This document shows, in pieces, positions 55,255-64,000 of a DNA stretch of 64,000 nucleotides (its first letter is position 1; the number at the start of each line of letters is the position of its first letter). Under the pieces are notes generated by a model, which saw nothing but the letters and a program-made list of their open reading frames with translations, was not told the origin of the DNA and searched no databases. The position numbers and the translations under genes are program-made. This stretch comes from Cornus controversa (lineage: Eukaryota > Streptophyta > Magnoliopsida > Cornales > Cornaceae). Location: positions 20,533,255 through 20,597,254 of the forward strand of contig CM048853.1 in NCBI GenBank assembly GCA_026545225.1, read 5' to 3'.

Positions 55255-57849
55255 AGTCTAAAATTAATAAGGCAACACTTTCTCCACCTACTCAAACTCT
55301 TGAGACAACATTTGAGCCCAAAACTCCATTCCCTACACGTCTCAAGGAGTTGGCACCTTTTGGGAAACAAGTGGAGAAAGTGCAAGATATGATGGAAGTT
55401 TTTAAGCAGGTAAAAATAAATCTTCCTCTCCTTGATGCTATAAAACAAATTCCAACATATGCAAAGTTCTTGAAAGATTTATGTACTCAAAAGCGTAATT
55501 CAAGGGGAAGTGTCCCAAGAATTTTTTTTCTTACCGAGCAAGTGAGCTCGATTATTCAGCATAACACCCCCCTTAAGTTTAAAGATCCAGGTGCACCCAC
55601 GATATCTTGTGTCATAGGGGATGTTGGTGTTGATAGGGCACTACTTGATTTAGGGGCGAGTGTGAATCTTATCCCTTACTCAGTGTACTTGCAGTTGGGA
55701 TTGGGTGAGCTTAATCCCACATTAGTTGTTTTACAATTAGCAGACAGATCAATAAAACAACCACGTGGGATTATTGAGGATGTGTTAATAAAAGTGGACA
55801 AATTTTATTTCCCAGTCGATTTCATTGTCCTAGACACAGAACCTGTCCCTGATCCTATGAAGTCCATTCCTGTGATTCTAGGTCGTCCTTTCTTAGCCAC
55901 AGCTAATGCTTGCATTAACTATCGTACGGGGGTTATAGATATTTCTTTTGGGAATATGAAGGTGAGGTTAAATATCTTTAATGCATCTCAACATCAGGCA
56001 AATGAAAATGAGTGCTATGCTATAGACCTTATAGAAGAGGTTGTGAAAAATTCACTTTCACTGATTTTGACCACAGATCCTTTAGAGGCATGCTTAACCC
56101 ATTTTGACTGTGAGGATTTTGATGTAGATCAGAATATCTGTGAGGTAAATTCTCTGTTAGGAAGTGTAACCAATGCTAGTTTTTTGCCTTGGAGATCAAC
56201 TAAGGAACCATTGCCTAGATTGTCTAGTACTCCGCCGATTCCATACTTAGTGTCTCCTCCTGTGCTAGAGCTAAAACCTTTACCAGACAATCTTAAGTAT
56301 GTTTTCTTAGGATTAAATAAAACTCTTCCGGTCAGCATTTCCTTTAACCTATCTAGTGACCAAGAGAGTGAACTTTTGGATGTCCTTAGGGATCATAGAG
56401 AAGCCATAGGATGGTGTGTGGCAGACCTTAAGGGAATAGATCCTTCAGTGTGTATGCATCGAATTCATCTAGAGGAAGATACTAAACCTTCGAGAGAGGC
56501 CCAACGTCGTTTAAATCCTAACATGAAAGAGGTAGTGATGAAGGAAGTGGTGAAGTTGTTAGATGCGGGTATCATTTACCCAATCTCTGATAGCAAGTGG
56601 GTGAGTCCCACTCAAGTTGTGCCCAAAAAGTCTAGAATCACTGTGGTTCCAAATTCTGAGGGAGAGCTTATGCCACAACGAACCACTACTGGGTGGAGGG
56701 TATGTATCGACTATAGGAAGTTGAATTCAAACACTCGAAAAGATCATTTTCCCTTACCATTCATTGATCAAATCTTAGAGAGGCTTGCAGGTCAGAGTTT
56801 CTATTATTTTCTAGATGGTTATTCTGGGTATAACCAAGTGGCAGTCGATCCTAATGACCAAGAGAAAATGACTTTCACATGTCCGTTTGGTACATTTGCA
56901 TATAGACGGATGCCTTTTGGGTTGTGTAATGCACCCGCTACTTTTCAAAGGTGTATGATGTCTATCTTCTTAGACATGGTAGAGAAGTTTCTCGAAGTTT
57001 TTATGGATGACTTTTCAGTTTTTGGGGATTCATTTGATAGTTGCCTAAAACATTTAACCCTTGTGCTTAAACATTGCAAAGACACCAACTTGGTGTTAAG
57101 TTGGGAAAAGAGCCATTTTATGGTTCAAGAGGGTATAGTGTTAGGTCACATAGTGTCAGGGAGGGGCATAGAAGTTGATCGGGCTAAGGTTAAGCTTATC
57201 TCTAAACTACCTCCACCAAATTCGGTAAGGGGTATTCGTTCTTTTTTAGGGCATGCAGGTTTCTATCGTAGGTTTATTAAGGACTTTAGTAAGATTGCAC
57301 AACCATTATGTAATCTACTCGTTAAAGACATTCCTTTTCACTTTGATAATGCATGTTTAGAAGCCTTCAAAAAGCTTAGGTCACTTCTATCATCTACCCC
57401 TATCATGCAACCCCCCCAATTGGTCATTACCGTTTGAAATCATGTGTGATGCCTCAGACTATGCCGTAGGTGCTGTTTTGGGGCAACGAAAAGAAAAGTT
57501 GCCAGTGGTGATTTACTATGCTAGTAAAACTCTCTCGGGTGCTCAATTGAATTACACCACTACTGAGAAAGAGTTACTAGATGTGGTGTTTGCCTTAAAC
57601 AAATTTCGGTCATATCTTATAGGGTCTAAAGTTGTAGTATTTTCTGACCATGCTGCTCTAAAATATTTGTTGACCAAGAAGGAAACCAAACCCCAACTCA
57701 TTAGATGGATACTCTTGTTACAAGAGTTTGATTATGAAATTAGGGATAAAAAGGGTTACGAGAATGTGGTTGCCGACCACCTTTCTCGTATTCTCGTTGA
57801 GTCGATATGCAATCCACCCCTTATATGTGATTCCTTCCCGGATGAATAA
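55233..57849 (+). pseudogene. Athila pol fossil: protease, reverse transcriptase, RNase H
   Basis: Protease DLGASVNLIPYS near 55630. RT lies at about 56450-57050, with DYRKLNSNTRKDHFPLPF, MPFGLCNAPATFQ (near 56915) and FMDDFSVFG (near 57000). RNase H type region follows at about 57440-57800 ([30 protein letters not shown]). Unusually well preserved, with a 734-codon open stretch, but the copy as a whole is broken. Confidence 0.92.
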
Positions 57850-58099
57850 CTCTTTGCAGTCACTCATGAGAAGGAACCTTGGTTTGCTGATATTATGAAT
57901 TACCTAGTAATAGGTAAAACTCCTCCTCATTGGTTCAAACATGAGAAAGACCGTTTCTATGCCCAGGTCAAGTCCTATTATTGGGAGGACCCTAACTTGT
58001 TCAAATATTGTTCGGATCAAGTGATCTGGCGTTGCATACCTGAGTGTGAGGTCCATAGTGTGCTTAATTTCTGTCATACCTGAGTGTGAGGTCCATAGT

Positions 58100-59221
58100 G
58101 TGCTTAATTTCTGTCATACCTTAGCTTGTGGCGGGCACTTTAGTGCTTGAAAAACTGCATTTAAGGTTCTACAATGTGGTTTTTACTGGCCTTCAATATT
58201 TAAGGATTCTTACCAGTTTTGTAGGGCATGTGTGAGATGTCAAAAGTTGGGGGCCATGACCAAGAGATATATGATGCCACTTAACCCTATAATAGTTGTG
58301 GAGATATTTGATGTTTGGGGCATCGATTTTATGGGACCATTCCCAATCTCATTTGGGTTTGAATATATTCTAGTTGGAGTTGACTACGTCTTAAAATGGG
58401 TTGAGGCGGTGGCTACCAGAACGAATGATCACAAAGTGGTGATTAAATTTATTCAAGAAAATATCTTCAGTCGTTTTGGAACTCCAAGGGCAATTATAAG
58501 TGATGGAGGTAAGCACTTCTGCAATAGGTTTTTCAAAATTTTACTTTTTAAGTACTCTGTCACTCATAAGGTTGCCACCCCCTACCACCCCCAAACTAGT
58601 GGACAAGTTGAACTGTCAAATAGGGAGATTAAGAAAATTTTAGAGAAAACGGTTCGGCCTGATAGGAAAGACTGGTCATTGAGGCTTAATGATGCTCTTT
58701 GGGCATATCGTACAGTTTACAAGACTCCCATTGGCATGTCGCCATACCAGCTTGTTTATGGGAAACCTTGTCACCTCCCAGTCGAATTGGAATATAGAGC
58801 AATGTGGGCAATTAAAAAGTTTAATTTTCACATGCAATTAACAGGCTCTAATCGTAGACTTCAGTTGAATGAATTGGAAGAATTGCGTAATGATGCTTAT
58901 GAGAGTGCAAAAATTTATAAAGTAAGAACTAAGGCATTTCATGACAAGCACATTATGCGAAAGTTCTTTGAACCGGGGCAAAAAGTATGGTTATATAATT
59001 CTAAACTCCAATATTTTCCCGGTAAGCTTCGTTCGAGATGGGAAAGCCCTTATGTTGTCTTATCCGTGTCTCCGCATGGAGTGGTTGATATTCAAAATAT
59101 CAAGGATGGTAAAGTCCTAAAGGTGAATGGTCAGAGATTAAAACATTACATTGAATATGAGGTGCTTAGTGAAAATGCGGAGGTCGTCGAGTTGGCGGAT
59201 CCCGTTTATTTTGATGAATGA
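58100..59221 (+). pseudogene. Athila integrase fossil
   Basis: The zinc-binding HHCC-type end lies before 58240 (CVRCQKLG). The catalytic core has GIDFMGPFP (near 58320), [10 protein letters not shown] (near 58500) and the NREIKK segment near 58620. The C-terminal GPY/F-like region is near 58975-59065 ([12 protein letters not shown]). No chromodomain follows, as expected for Athila. Confidence 0.9.
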
Positions 59222-59274
59222 GTGTTGATGTCCGTCCGGCCGGGACGTTAAACCTGGCTCTCTTAGTGTAATTC

Positions 59275-59400
59275 TGCTTTATTTTTTTATTTATTTTATT
59301 TTATTTTATTTATTTATTTAATTATTTTGGTATAAGGTTTCATTTTTATTTATTTATTATTTTATTTTATTTTATTTTATTTAATTCTTTATTTATTTTA
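59275..59400. repeat. TTTAT/TTTA low-complexity tract
   Basis: Mirrors the tract upstream of gag and marks the end of pol. Confidence 0.88.
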
Positions 59401-59499
59401 TCTGTTGTACATGTTTCGTTGAGTTTTTGAAGTTACTTTTTTTTTTTTATGTATGGATGTTTTTAATGTGTTTGCTGGTGAGTTCAGGTAAACCTACTG

Positions 59500-60310
59500 G
59501 TTACTAAGCGCAAAAGCATTTCTGAAAGCGCATCTGCGAAATTACAAGTTTTCAAAGTGAGTCTACTGGACAAAAAGCGCAATAGCGCTTGCTGGAACGC
59601 ATTTGCACAATTAAAGACAGGAATTGCATCAACCTACTTCCTAAAAGGGGCACCTGCATAGGAAGCTAAACCTCAGAAAGCGCACCTGCGATATATCCCA
59701 TGTGGCGGACCAAGCAAAAAGCCCACAGCCCACTTCCTTTCTTCAAGATTGCGCTTATGCGCATTATTCAGTGCACCAACCACAAACCCTACCGCGCAAC
59801 AGAGCATCCAGCCGCCAGAAAACCTACCCCAGCCACGCCTCTATACAACCAGTGCAGCAGCCGCACCAGCACAGCCGCCGCACCAGCGTAGCGGCGCACC
59901 AGCGCGCAACAGTGGCGCACCAAGAGCACCAGCCGCGTGCATTTGCACAGCAGTGGCGCACCAGGTGCACCCCCCAGCGCACCTGCGCCCTCTTCAGCGC
60001 GCAATAGCGCGCACCTATGCCCTCTTCAGCGTGCTCCAACGCACCTGCCCCCTTGCATTAGAGCACTTGCGCACCCTCCAACCGCACCGCATCACCCTCC
60101 CTTGCGCCCACCTCGGCACATCAGTAACCCCGCAGCGCTTCCCAGCGCACCTGCGCCCTCTTTAGCGCGCCTTAGCCGCACCGCAACACCCCTCTGCGCG
60201 CCCCAGCACCTTTCAGCGTGCACAATTGCACTCTCCAGCGCATGACTTCCTTTGTCCCAGTCACTGCGCACCAGTCAGCCTTGCACATCAGCTCCACCAG
60301 TGGCAGTTTA
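59500..60310. repeat. GC-rich degenerate minisatellite of GCGCAC-type motifs
   Basis: About 800 bp dominated by variants of AGCGCACCTGCGCCCTC and GGCGCACCAG, far more GC-rich than anything else in the window. The composition leaves overlapping open frames in several phases, which are almost certainly not genes. Related GCGCA phrases are present in the LTR near 52230-52310. Confidence 0.88.
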
Positions 60311-60518
60311 TCTAAATGCAAGTAAACTCTAATTTGTGAGTCCAATCATCATCTAATTCTTTGTTAAATTGATCACAACAGCTTGAGCAACTTCGAATAT
60401 TGCAAGACGATTTTGTTTGTTCAACATTTGATCTTCACCTTGTGAGTTTATTTTTTGCATTGGCCTACGGTGCTTACCAAGTGCTTAAACAAAGTACCCA
60501 TCCCTTTACCTTCTACCG

Positions 60519-61670
60519 ATGGCGAGGAAAGGTGTCTTTTCCTCTAATCCACCACCTCCAAAGCGTGTCCGGAGCTCTAAGGATGTGGTGCGAGCGGAAT
60601 GGGCGTCGCGAAAAATTACTCTAGAGACTACATTCAAGATAGATGATTTCGTTGATCATGACGATACAAAATGGGGAGTGCAAGCATTCCGAGATAGACT
60701 TTTGGAGCCATTGTTTACTCCGGCATCCAACGTGTATTACCCTCGCCTTGTCCGACTATTTTATCAGAATATGACATCTTCAAAAGATGAACAGGGGGTG
60801 TTGTTTACCCCGATAGATGGGCATGAAATTTGAGTTGAGATAGATGTTGTTGAAGCAGCATTGGGGGTTTGGGATGATACGCCCAACAATTTGTGGAGTA
60901 CTTTTAAGGAGTTCTCGGACATAGATCTTTATGATATGATCCAAAACATGTGTAACGGGCAGTATGCTGATAACAAGAGGAATGCCACAACCCGTTCTCG
61001 GCTTCCCAGACAGTTGTGGTTTGTGGATTCTGTATTATCCCAGAACGTTCATCCGATGGAACATTCAAATCAGAGGCGAGGAGCAATTCTAGAAGCTCTT
61101 TGTGCCTTTCATGTGAAGTAGTGGATCTCCATCCCTGCCATCATTTGGGGGCAATTCTACACCATTTATGAAGGGCTGGTTCAGAAAAGTAAAGAGTCGG
61201 CAAAGAATTGGACGCTTCTATTTCCCTATTTAATCACCAAAATATTACAACATCAAGATTTCCAGATCTCTGCCTCCGAGCCAGTAGAGAGAGGTATTTG
61301 TCGCTTTTTCTCTTACAGATTGGATAAGGAGCACCAGTCGATTACCTAGAGCAGTTGGAGCCCAGCTAAACATTGTTGCAGAATCAGCAGCTGAGGATAC
61401 TCCAATACGGGGTAATGTGGGTGTGCCTATAATAGAATAGTAGCCAGCACCTTTTGTTATGACCCAAGCACACTATAATTATCTTACTGGTGAGATAGAG
61501 GGATTGCGTGCAGACATGAATGCACATTTTCGTCAAGCACATGAGGATCAGCTCCAAACTCAGAAGATGCTTGCTGAGTTCGCCAAGCAAGTTGAGCGTA
61601 TAAACTCTAGGGGAACGTCGACGTCTGCCCCGCAGGACGATCTGGTTTTGGTGGTTTCATGGTGGGGGTA
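60519..61670 (+). pseudogene. Athila downstream ORF (plant transposon-associated, env-position) fossil
   Basis: Starts MARKGVFSSNPPPPKRVRSS and continues with YYPRLVRLFYQNM (near 60735) and LWFVDSVLSQNVHPMEHSNQ (near 61010), resembling the 'putative plant transposon protein' ORF that sits between integrase and 3' LTR in Athila elements. A helical tail ends near 61670. Broken several times. Function in the family is unknown; an envelope role is only suggested by position and I see no membrane segment. Confidence 0.7.
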
Positions 61671-62858
61671 AGGTCGAACATTTTTATTTTGCGTTATTTT
61701 ATTTATTTATTTTTTTTTTTTAATTTTTTTTATTTATTATTTATTATTTTTTATGTTTTCTTTCTTCTTCTTCTTCTTTTCATTTAACCTTTATTTTCAT
61801 GATTTTGTGTATTGGTTAGTTCATAAAAAAAAATATAAAATAAAATTATATTTATATATATTTCTATATAGATACAAATATTAAAATTCAATACATCTAT
61901 AAATAATAAAAAAAATTGCCGTCCATTCCCTGACTATATATGTAGTACCAAGTATCTATTTTGTCATATGTTTGATAAAGTTGATGATTTCCGTTTTTTA
62001 AAGTCTGGTTTTAATACCTAGTACTGTCGAGATTGCTTCAACACAGTATGGCTTTACTAAAGAAAGGCAGCCCCTTTGAACTCTATACGTTAGAGTATCT
62101 GGATAATCAATATCTTATCACATAAGCATCTTAGAAAATTGGGAACCATCAGTTCAGAGAATGACGACACACTTGAAAAAAAAAATCGTTACTTGTTTTC
62201 TCCGTGTTCGTTCTTTATATTTGTTATTATGAACCCATTCATTTCACTTGGCTTGTATAGTGGTGTCTTTTGATAGGATGTTGCACCCAAGTTTGGGGGA
62301 AATACCATTGTTAACTTCCAGCTACTGGTTTGCCATCTGTCCACTCCCCTATTTATGGTAATATCGTTCTGACTCTTATCTATGTTTTTTTTCCTTGTAC
62401 ATTGAGGACACTGTACCGTTCAAGTTTGGGGGTAAGGCGATACATTTCTTGTGTTTTAAATATGAAGGTGAAATAGTGGCATGTTTTAGACATTTTTTAT
62501 TTTTTGTTTTGATTTTTAGGAATTGTTTGGTAGTTTCTTTTTATAGGTTGTTTTGTTTTAACATTAATCAAGAGTTTAATACTTTATGTAGGTTCTTGAC
62601 TTGAAATTGTAGAGTATGTGTAAAATTTCTAGAAACTATGGTTTGAATGCCGTGGTTTAAGTCGTTATTTGCATTGACATGACTTGGAGTGGTTGACTCT
62701 GGTTCTTTTCACAATTCACACGCACACTAGTAGAGTTAGTGGGGTTTGTACTTGGCTTTGAGTATCAATTATGTGTGCTGAATATAAGTCGGTATCCCTT
62801 GAGAATAAACATTTTAAACATGCTACACTTGTAAAAAAAAAAAATTAAAATAATAATC

Positions 62859-63165
62859 CTATGGTTTGTAGCCGTTTTGGTTCGAGTTATTAGGTCCCTC
62901 GAGGTATCTTGAAACCTGGTGCCCTAAAGCCATTTGGTTTGGGAGTCATAGCCTGAAAGCTCGCTACATGGACCAATTCGAAAGCCTAATAAACCTAGGC
63001 ATTGCGTTATTGGTTAGTCTATGATTTGTGGCTGTTTTGATTCGAGTTATTAGGTCCCTCGAGGTATCTTGAAACCTGGTGCCCTAAAGCCATTTGGTTT
63101 GGGAGTCACAGGCTGAAAGCTCGCTACATGGATCAATTCGAAAGCCTAATAAACCTAGGCATTGC
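62859..63165. repeat. 160-bp tandem duplication in the Athila 3' region
   Basis: Two units starting CTATGGTTTGTAGC (62859) and CTATGATTTGTGGC (63019). Both contain TCCCTCGAGGTATCTTG and end AAACCTAGGCATTGC. They differ at about seven positions. Confidence 0.93.
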
Positions 63166-63658
63166 ACAACCGTTTGAAAAAAAAAAAATTGCATGTGTTC
63201 ATGTTTTGAGTGATACATTCCATAAGGGGATCCAATAAATTGAAGGAACTTGTAATTGCACATTCAAGGCCGGGTTAAACCACATTGATGAATGCTAGTT
63301 CACTTTTCATCAGGGGGCTAGAGTTAGTTTCTTTGAGTTGTGATTGATGTAAATTTTGGGTGCGAACCATTGTTTTGAATTATGGGGTTTAGGGATTTGA
63401 AAGTATTCTTGAATGCAAGTCTTTTAACTGCATTTTGTAGTCTTCGTCTTGATTAATGTTTGAAACAGAAATTTTGGCATGTTTGTGGGTAACATCTCTG
63501 GAAACCCTCACGAGACTTCACTCGTCCACTAGGGGAAACTTAGGGATTTAAAAGGCTTGTTGCATATGCTAAATGTAATCAAATCTCTCACGAAAGAGGA
63601 AATAGTTTAGTTGTTTTATTTTATTTTTAGTTTTGTATTGCTAAGAGACTAGCAATAT

Positions 63659-63673
63659 GTAAGTTTGGGGGTG
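63659..63673 (+). other. Athila polypurine tract
   Basis: GTAAGTTTGGGGGTG immediately before the 3' LTR start. Confidence 0.85.
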
Positions 63674-64000
63674 TGATAAGCAATTAATATTGCATATTCA
63701 ATATCCCTAAAATTATATGAATTAGTGTCTTACTAATATTTCTTTCATGTTTTATTAATAATTTTAATCTTTTTATGATTGTAGGTGATTAAGGGTAATT
63801 CTGATTAATAATGGTGAAATCGGGTTACAAATGGTACTCATTTAGTTATCACTGATGCTTGGCCCATGAGAGATATATTTATATTGAAGATCCAAACTAA
63901 ATGGACTAAAGAAATGGGCTGGACTGGAAATGAATTTAAATGAAAAAAAGGAGCACGGGCCTATTCGCATTGAAGATTGGGCCACTTCAGGCCTAAAAAG
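63674..64000 (+). repeat. Athila 3' LTR, first 327 bp (cut by window edge)
   Basis: Matches the start of the 5' LTR base for base apart from about 8 substitutions and 2 small indels. Confidence 0.95.

Larger units (their letters stand above)
61671..63673 (+). other. Athila 3' non-coding region
   Basis: No gene. Holds T-rich tracts, a 160-bp tandem duplication, three AAGTTTGGGGG purine-tract-like motifs (62287, 62419, 63661) and the final purine tract that primes plus-strand synthesis just before the 3' LTR. Confidence 0.8.
51753..64000 (+). mobile_element. Athila-type Ty3/Gypsy retrotransposon, runs off the right edge
   Basis: 5' LTR 51753-53233, then a tRNA-Asp type primer site TGGCGCCGTTGCCGGGGA (53239-53256). 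Next come gag (about 53620-55250), protease, RT, RNase H and integrase (about 55230-59221), a long downstream region with an extra ORF, a purine tract and a 3' LTR from 63674 that leaves the window. Full size would be about 13.4 kb. The primer site and the RT reading FMDDFSVFG identify Athila. LTRs differ at about 8 substitutions and 2 small indels in about 325 compared bases, so it is fairly young: about a million years at a grass-like rate, more at slower rates. Several coding breaks, fewer than the other relics. It sits inside the chromovirus. Confidence 0.92.

Noticed and set aside
59702-60245. Several overlapping open frames of about 70-140 codons on both strands
   Set aside because: They arise from the GC-rich GCGCAC repeat, which lacks stop codons in several phases. 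The encoded sequence is just Ala/Pro/His repeat.
1-64000. CRISPR arrays, operons, phage-type systems or tRNA/rRNA genes
   Set aside because: None seen; the window is plant nuclear DNA with spliced genes and retroelements.

Overview
This is a stretch of flowering-plant nuclear DNA, almost certainly from a eudicot. It is AT-rich and intron-heavy, and it carries plant-type L1, Copia, Athila, chromovirus, hAT, SINE and TRIM elements. I see one host gene, on the minus strand: the plant exportin-7 (RanBP16-like) nuclear transport receptor. Its start codon is at 39086 and 21 coding exons run leftwards to 2903. They give 751 codons in one continuous frame with GT-AG introns. Plant orthologues have about 1,050 residues, so the last third of the gene lies beyond the left edge.

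Exons fill only about 2.25 kb of this 36 kb. The introns have been enlarged by transposons: at least six pieces of one L1 LINE family, a nested Copia element inside the largest L1 piece (14.2 kb intron 6), two solo LTRs, a TRIM, a tRNA-derived SINE, two or more hAT-type elements and other inverted-repeat elements. Many are bounded by target-site duplications (TSDs) that can be read directly, so these boundaries are firm.

Upstream of the gene (39.1-42.0 kb) are a CT-rich leader with a telo-box, a 249-bp tandem duplication and a 479-bp hAT-type element with a perfect 8-bp TSD. From 43.4 to 45.4 kb is a decayed gene resembling plant 'putative gypsy type transposon' proteins. From 45.9 kb to the right edge is nested retrotransposon DNA: a truncated chromovirus-type LTR, then a chromovirus-like Gypsy element (long LTR, primer site, decayed gag). 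That element is split by a large, fairly young Athila-type Gypsy element whose 3' LTR runs off the window. The Athila copy carries a GC-rich, GCGCAC-repeat tract and a further ORF downstream of integrase.

I found no tRNA or rRNA gene, no CRISPR array and no convincing new biochemical system. The notable content is the extreme transposon load of one conserved gene and the nesting order that can be reconstructed.
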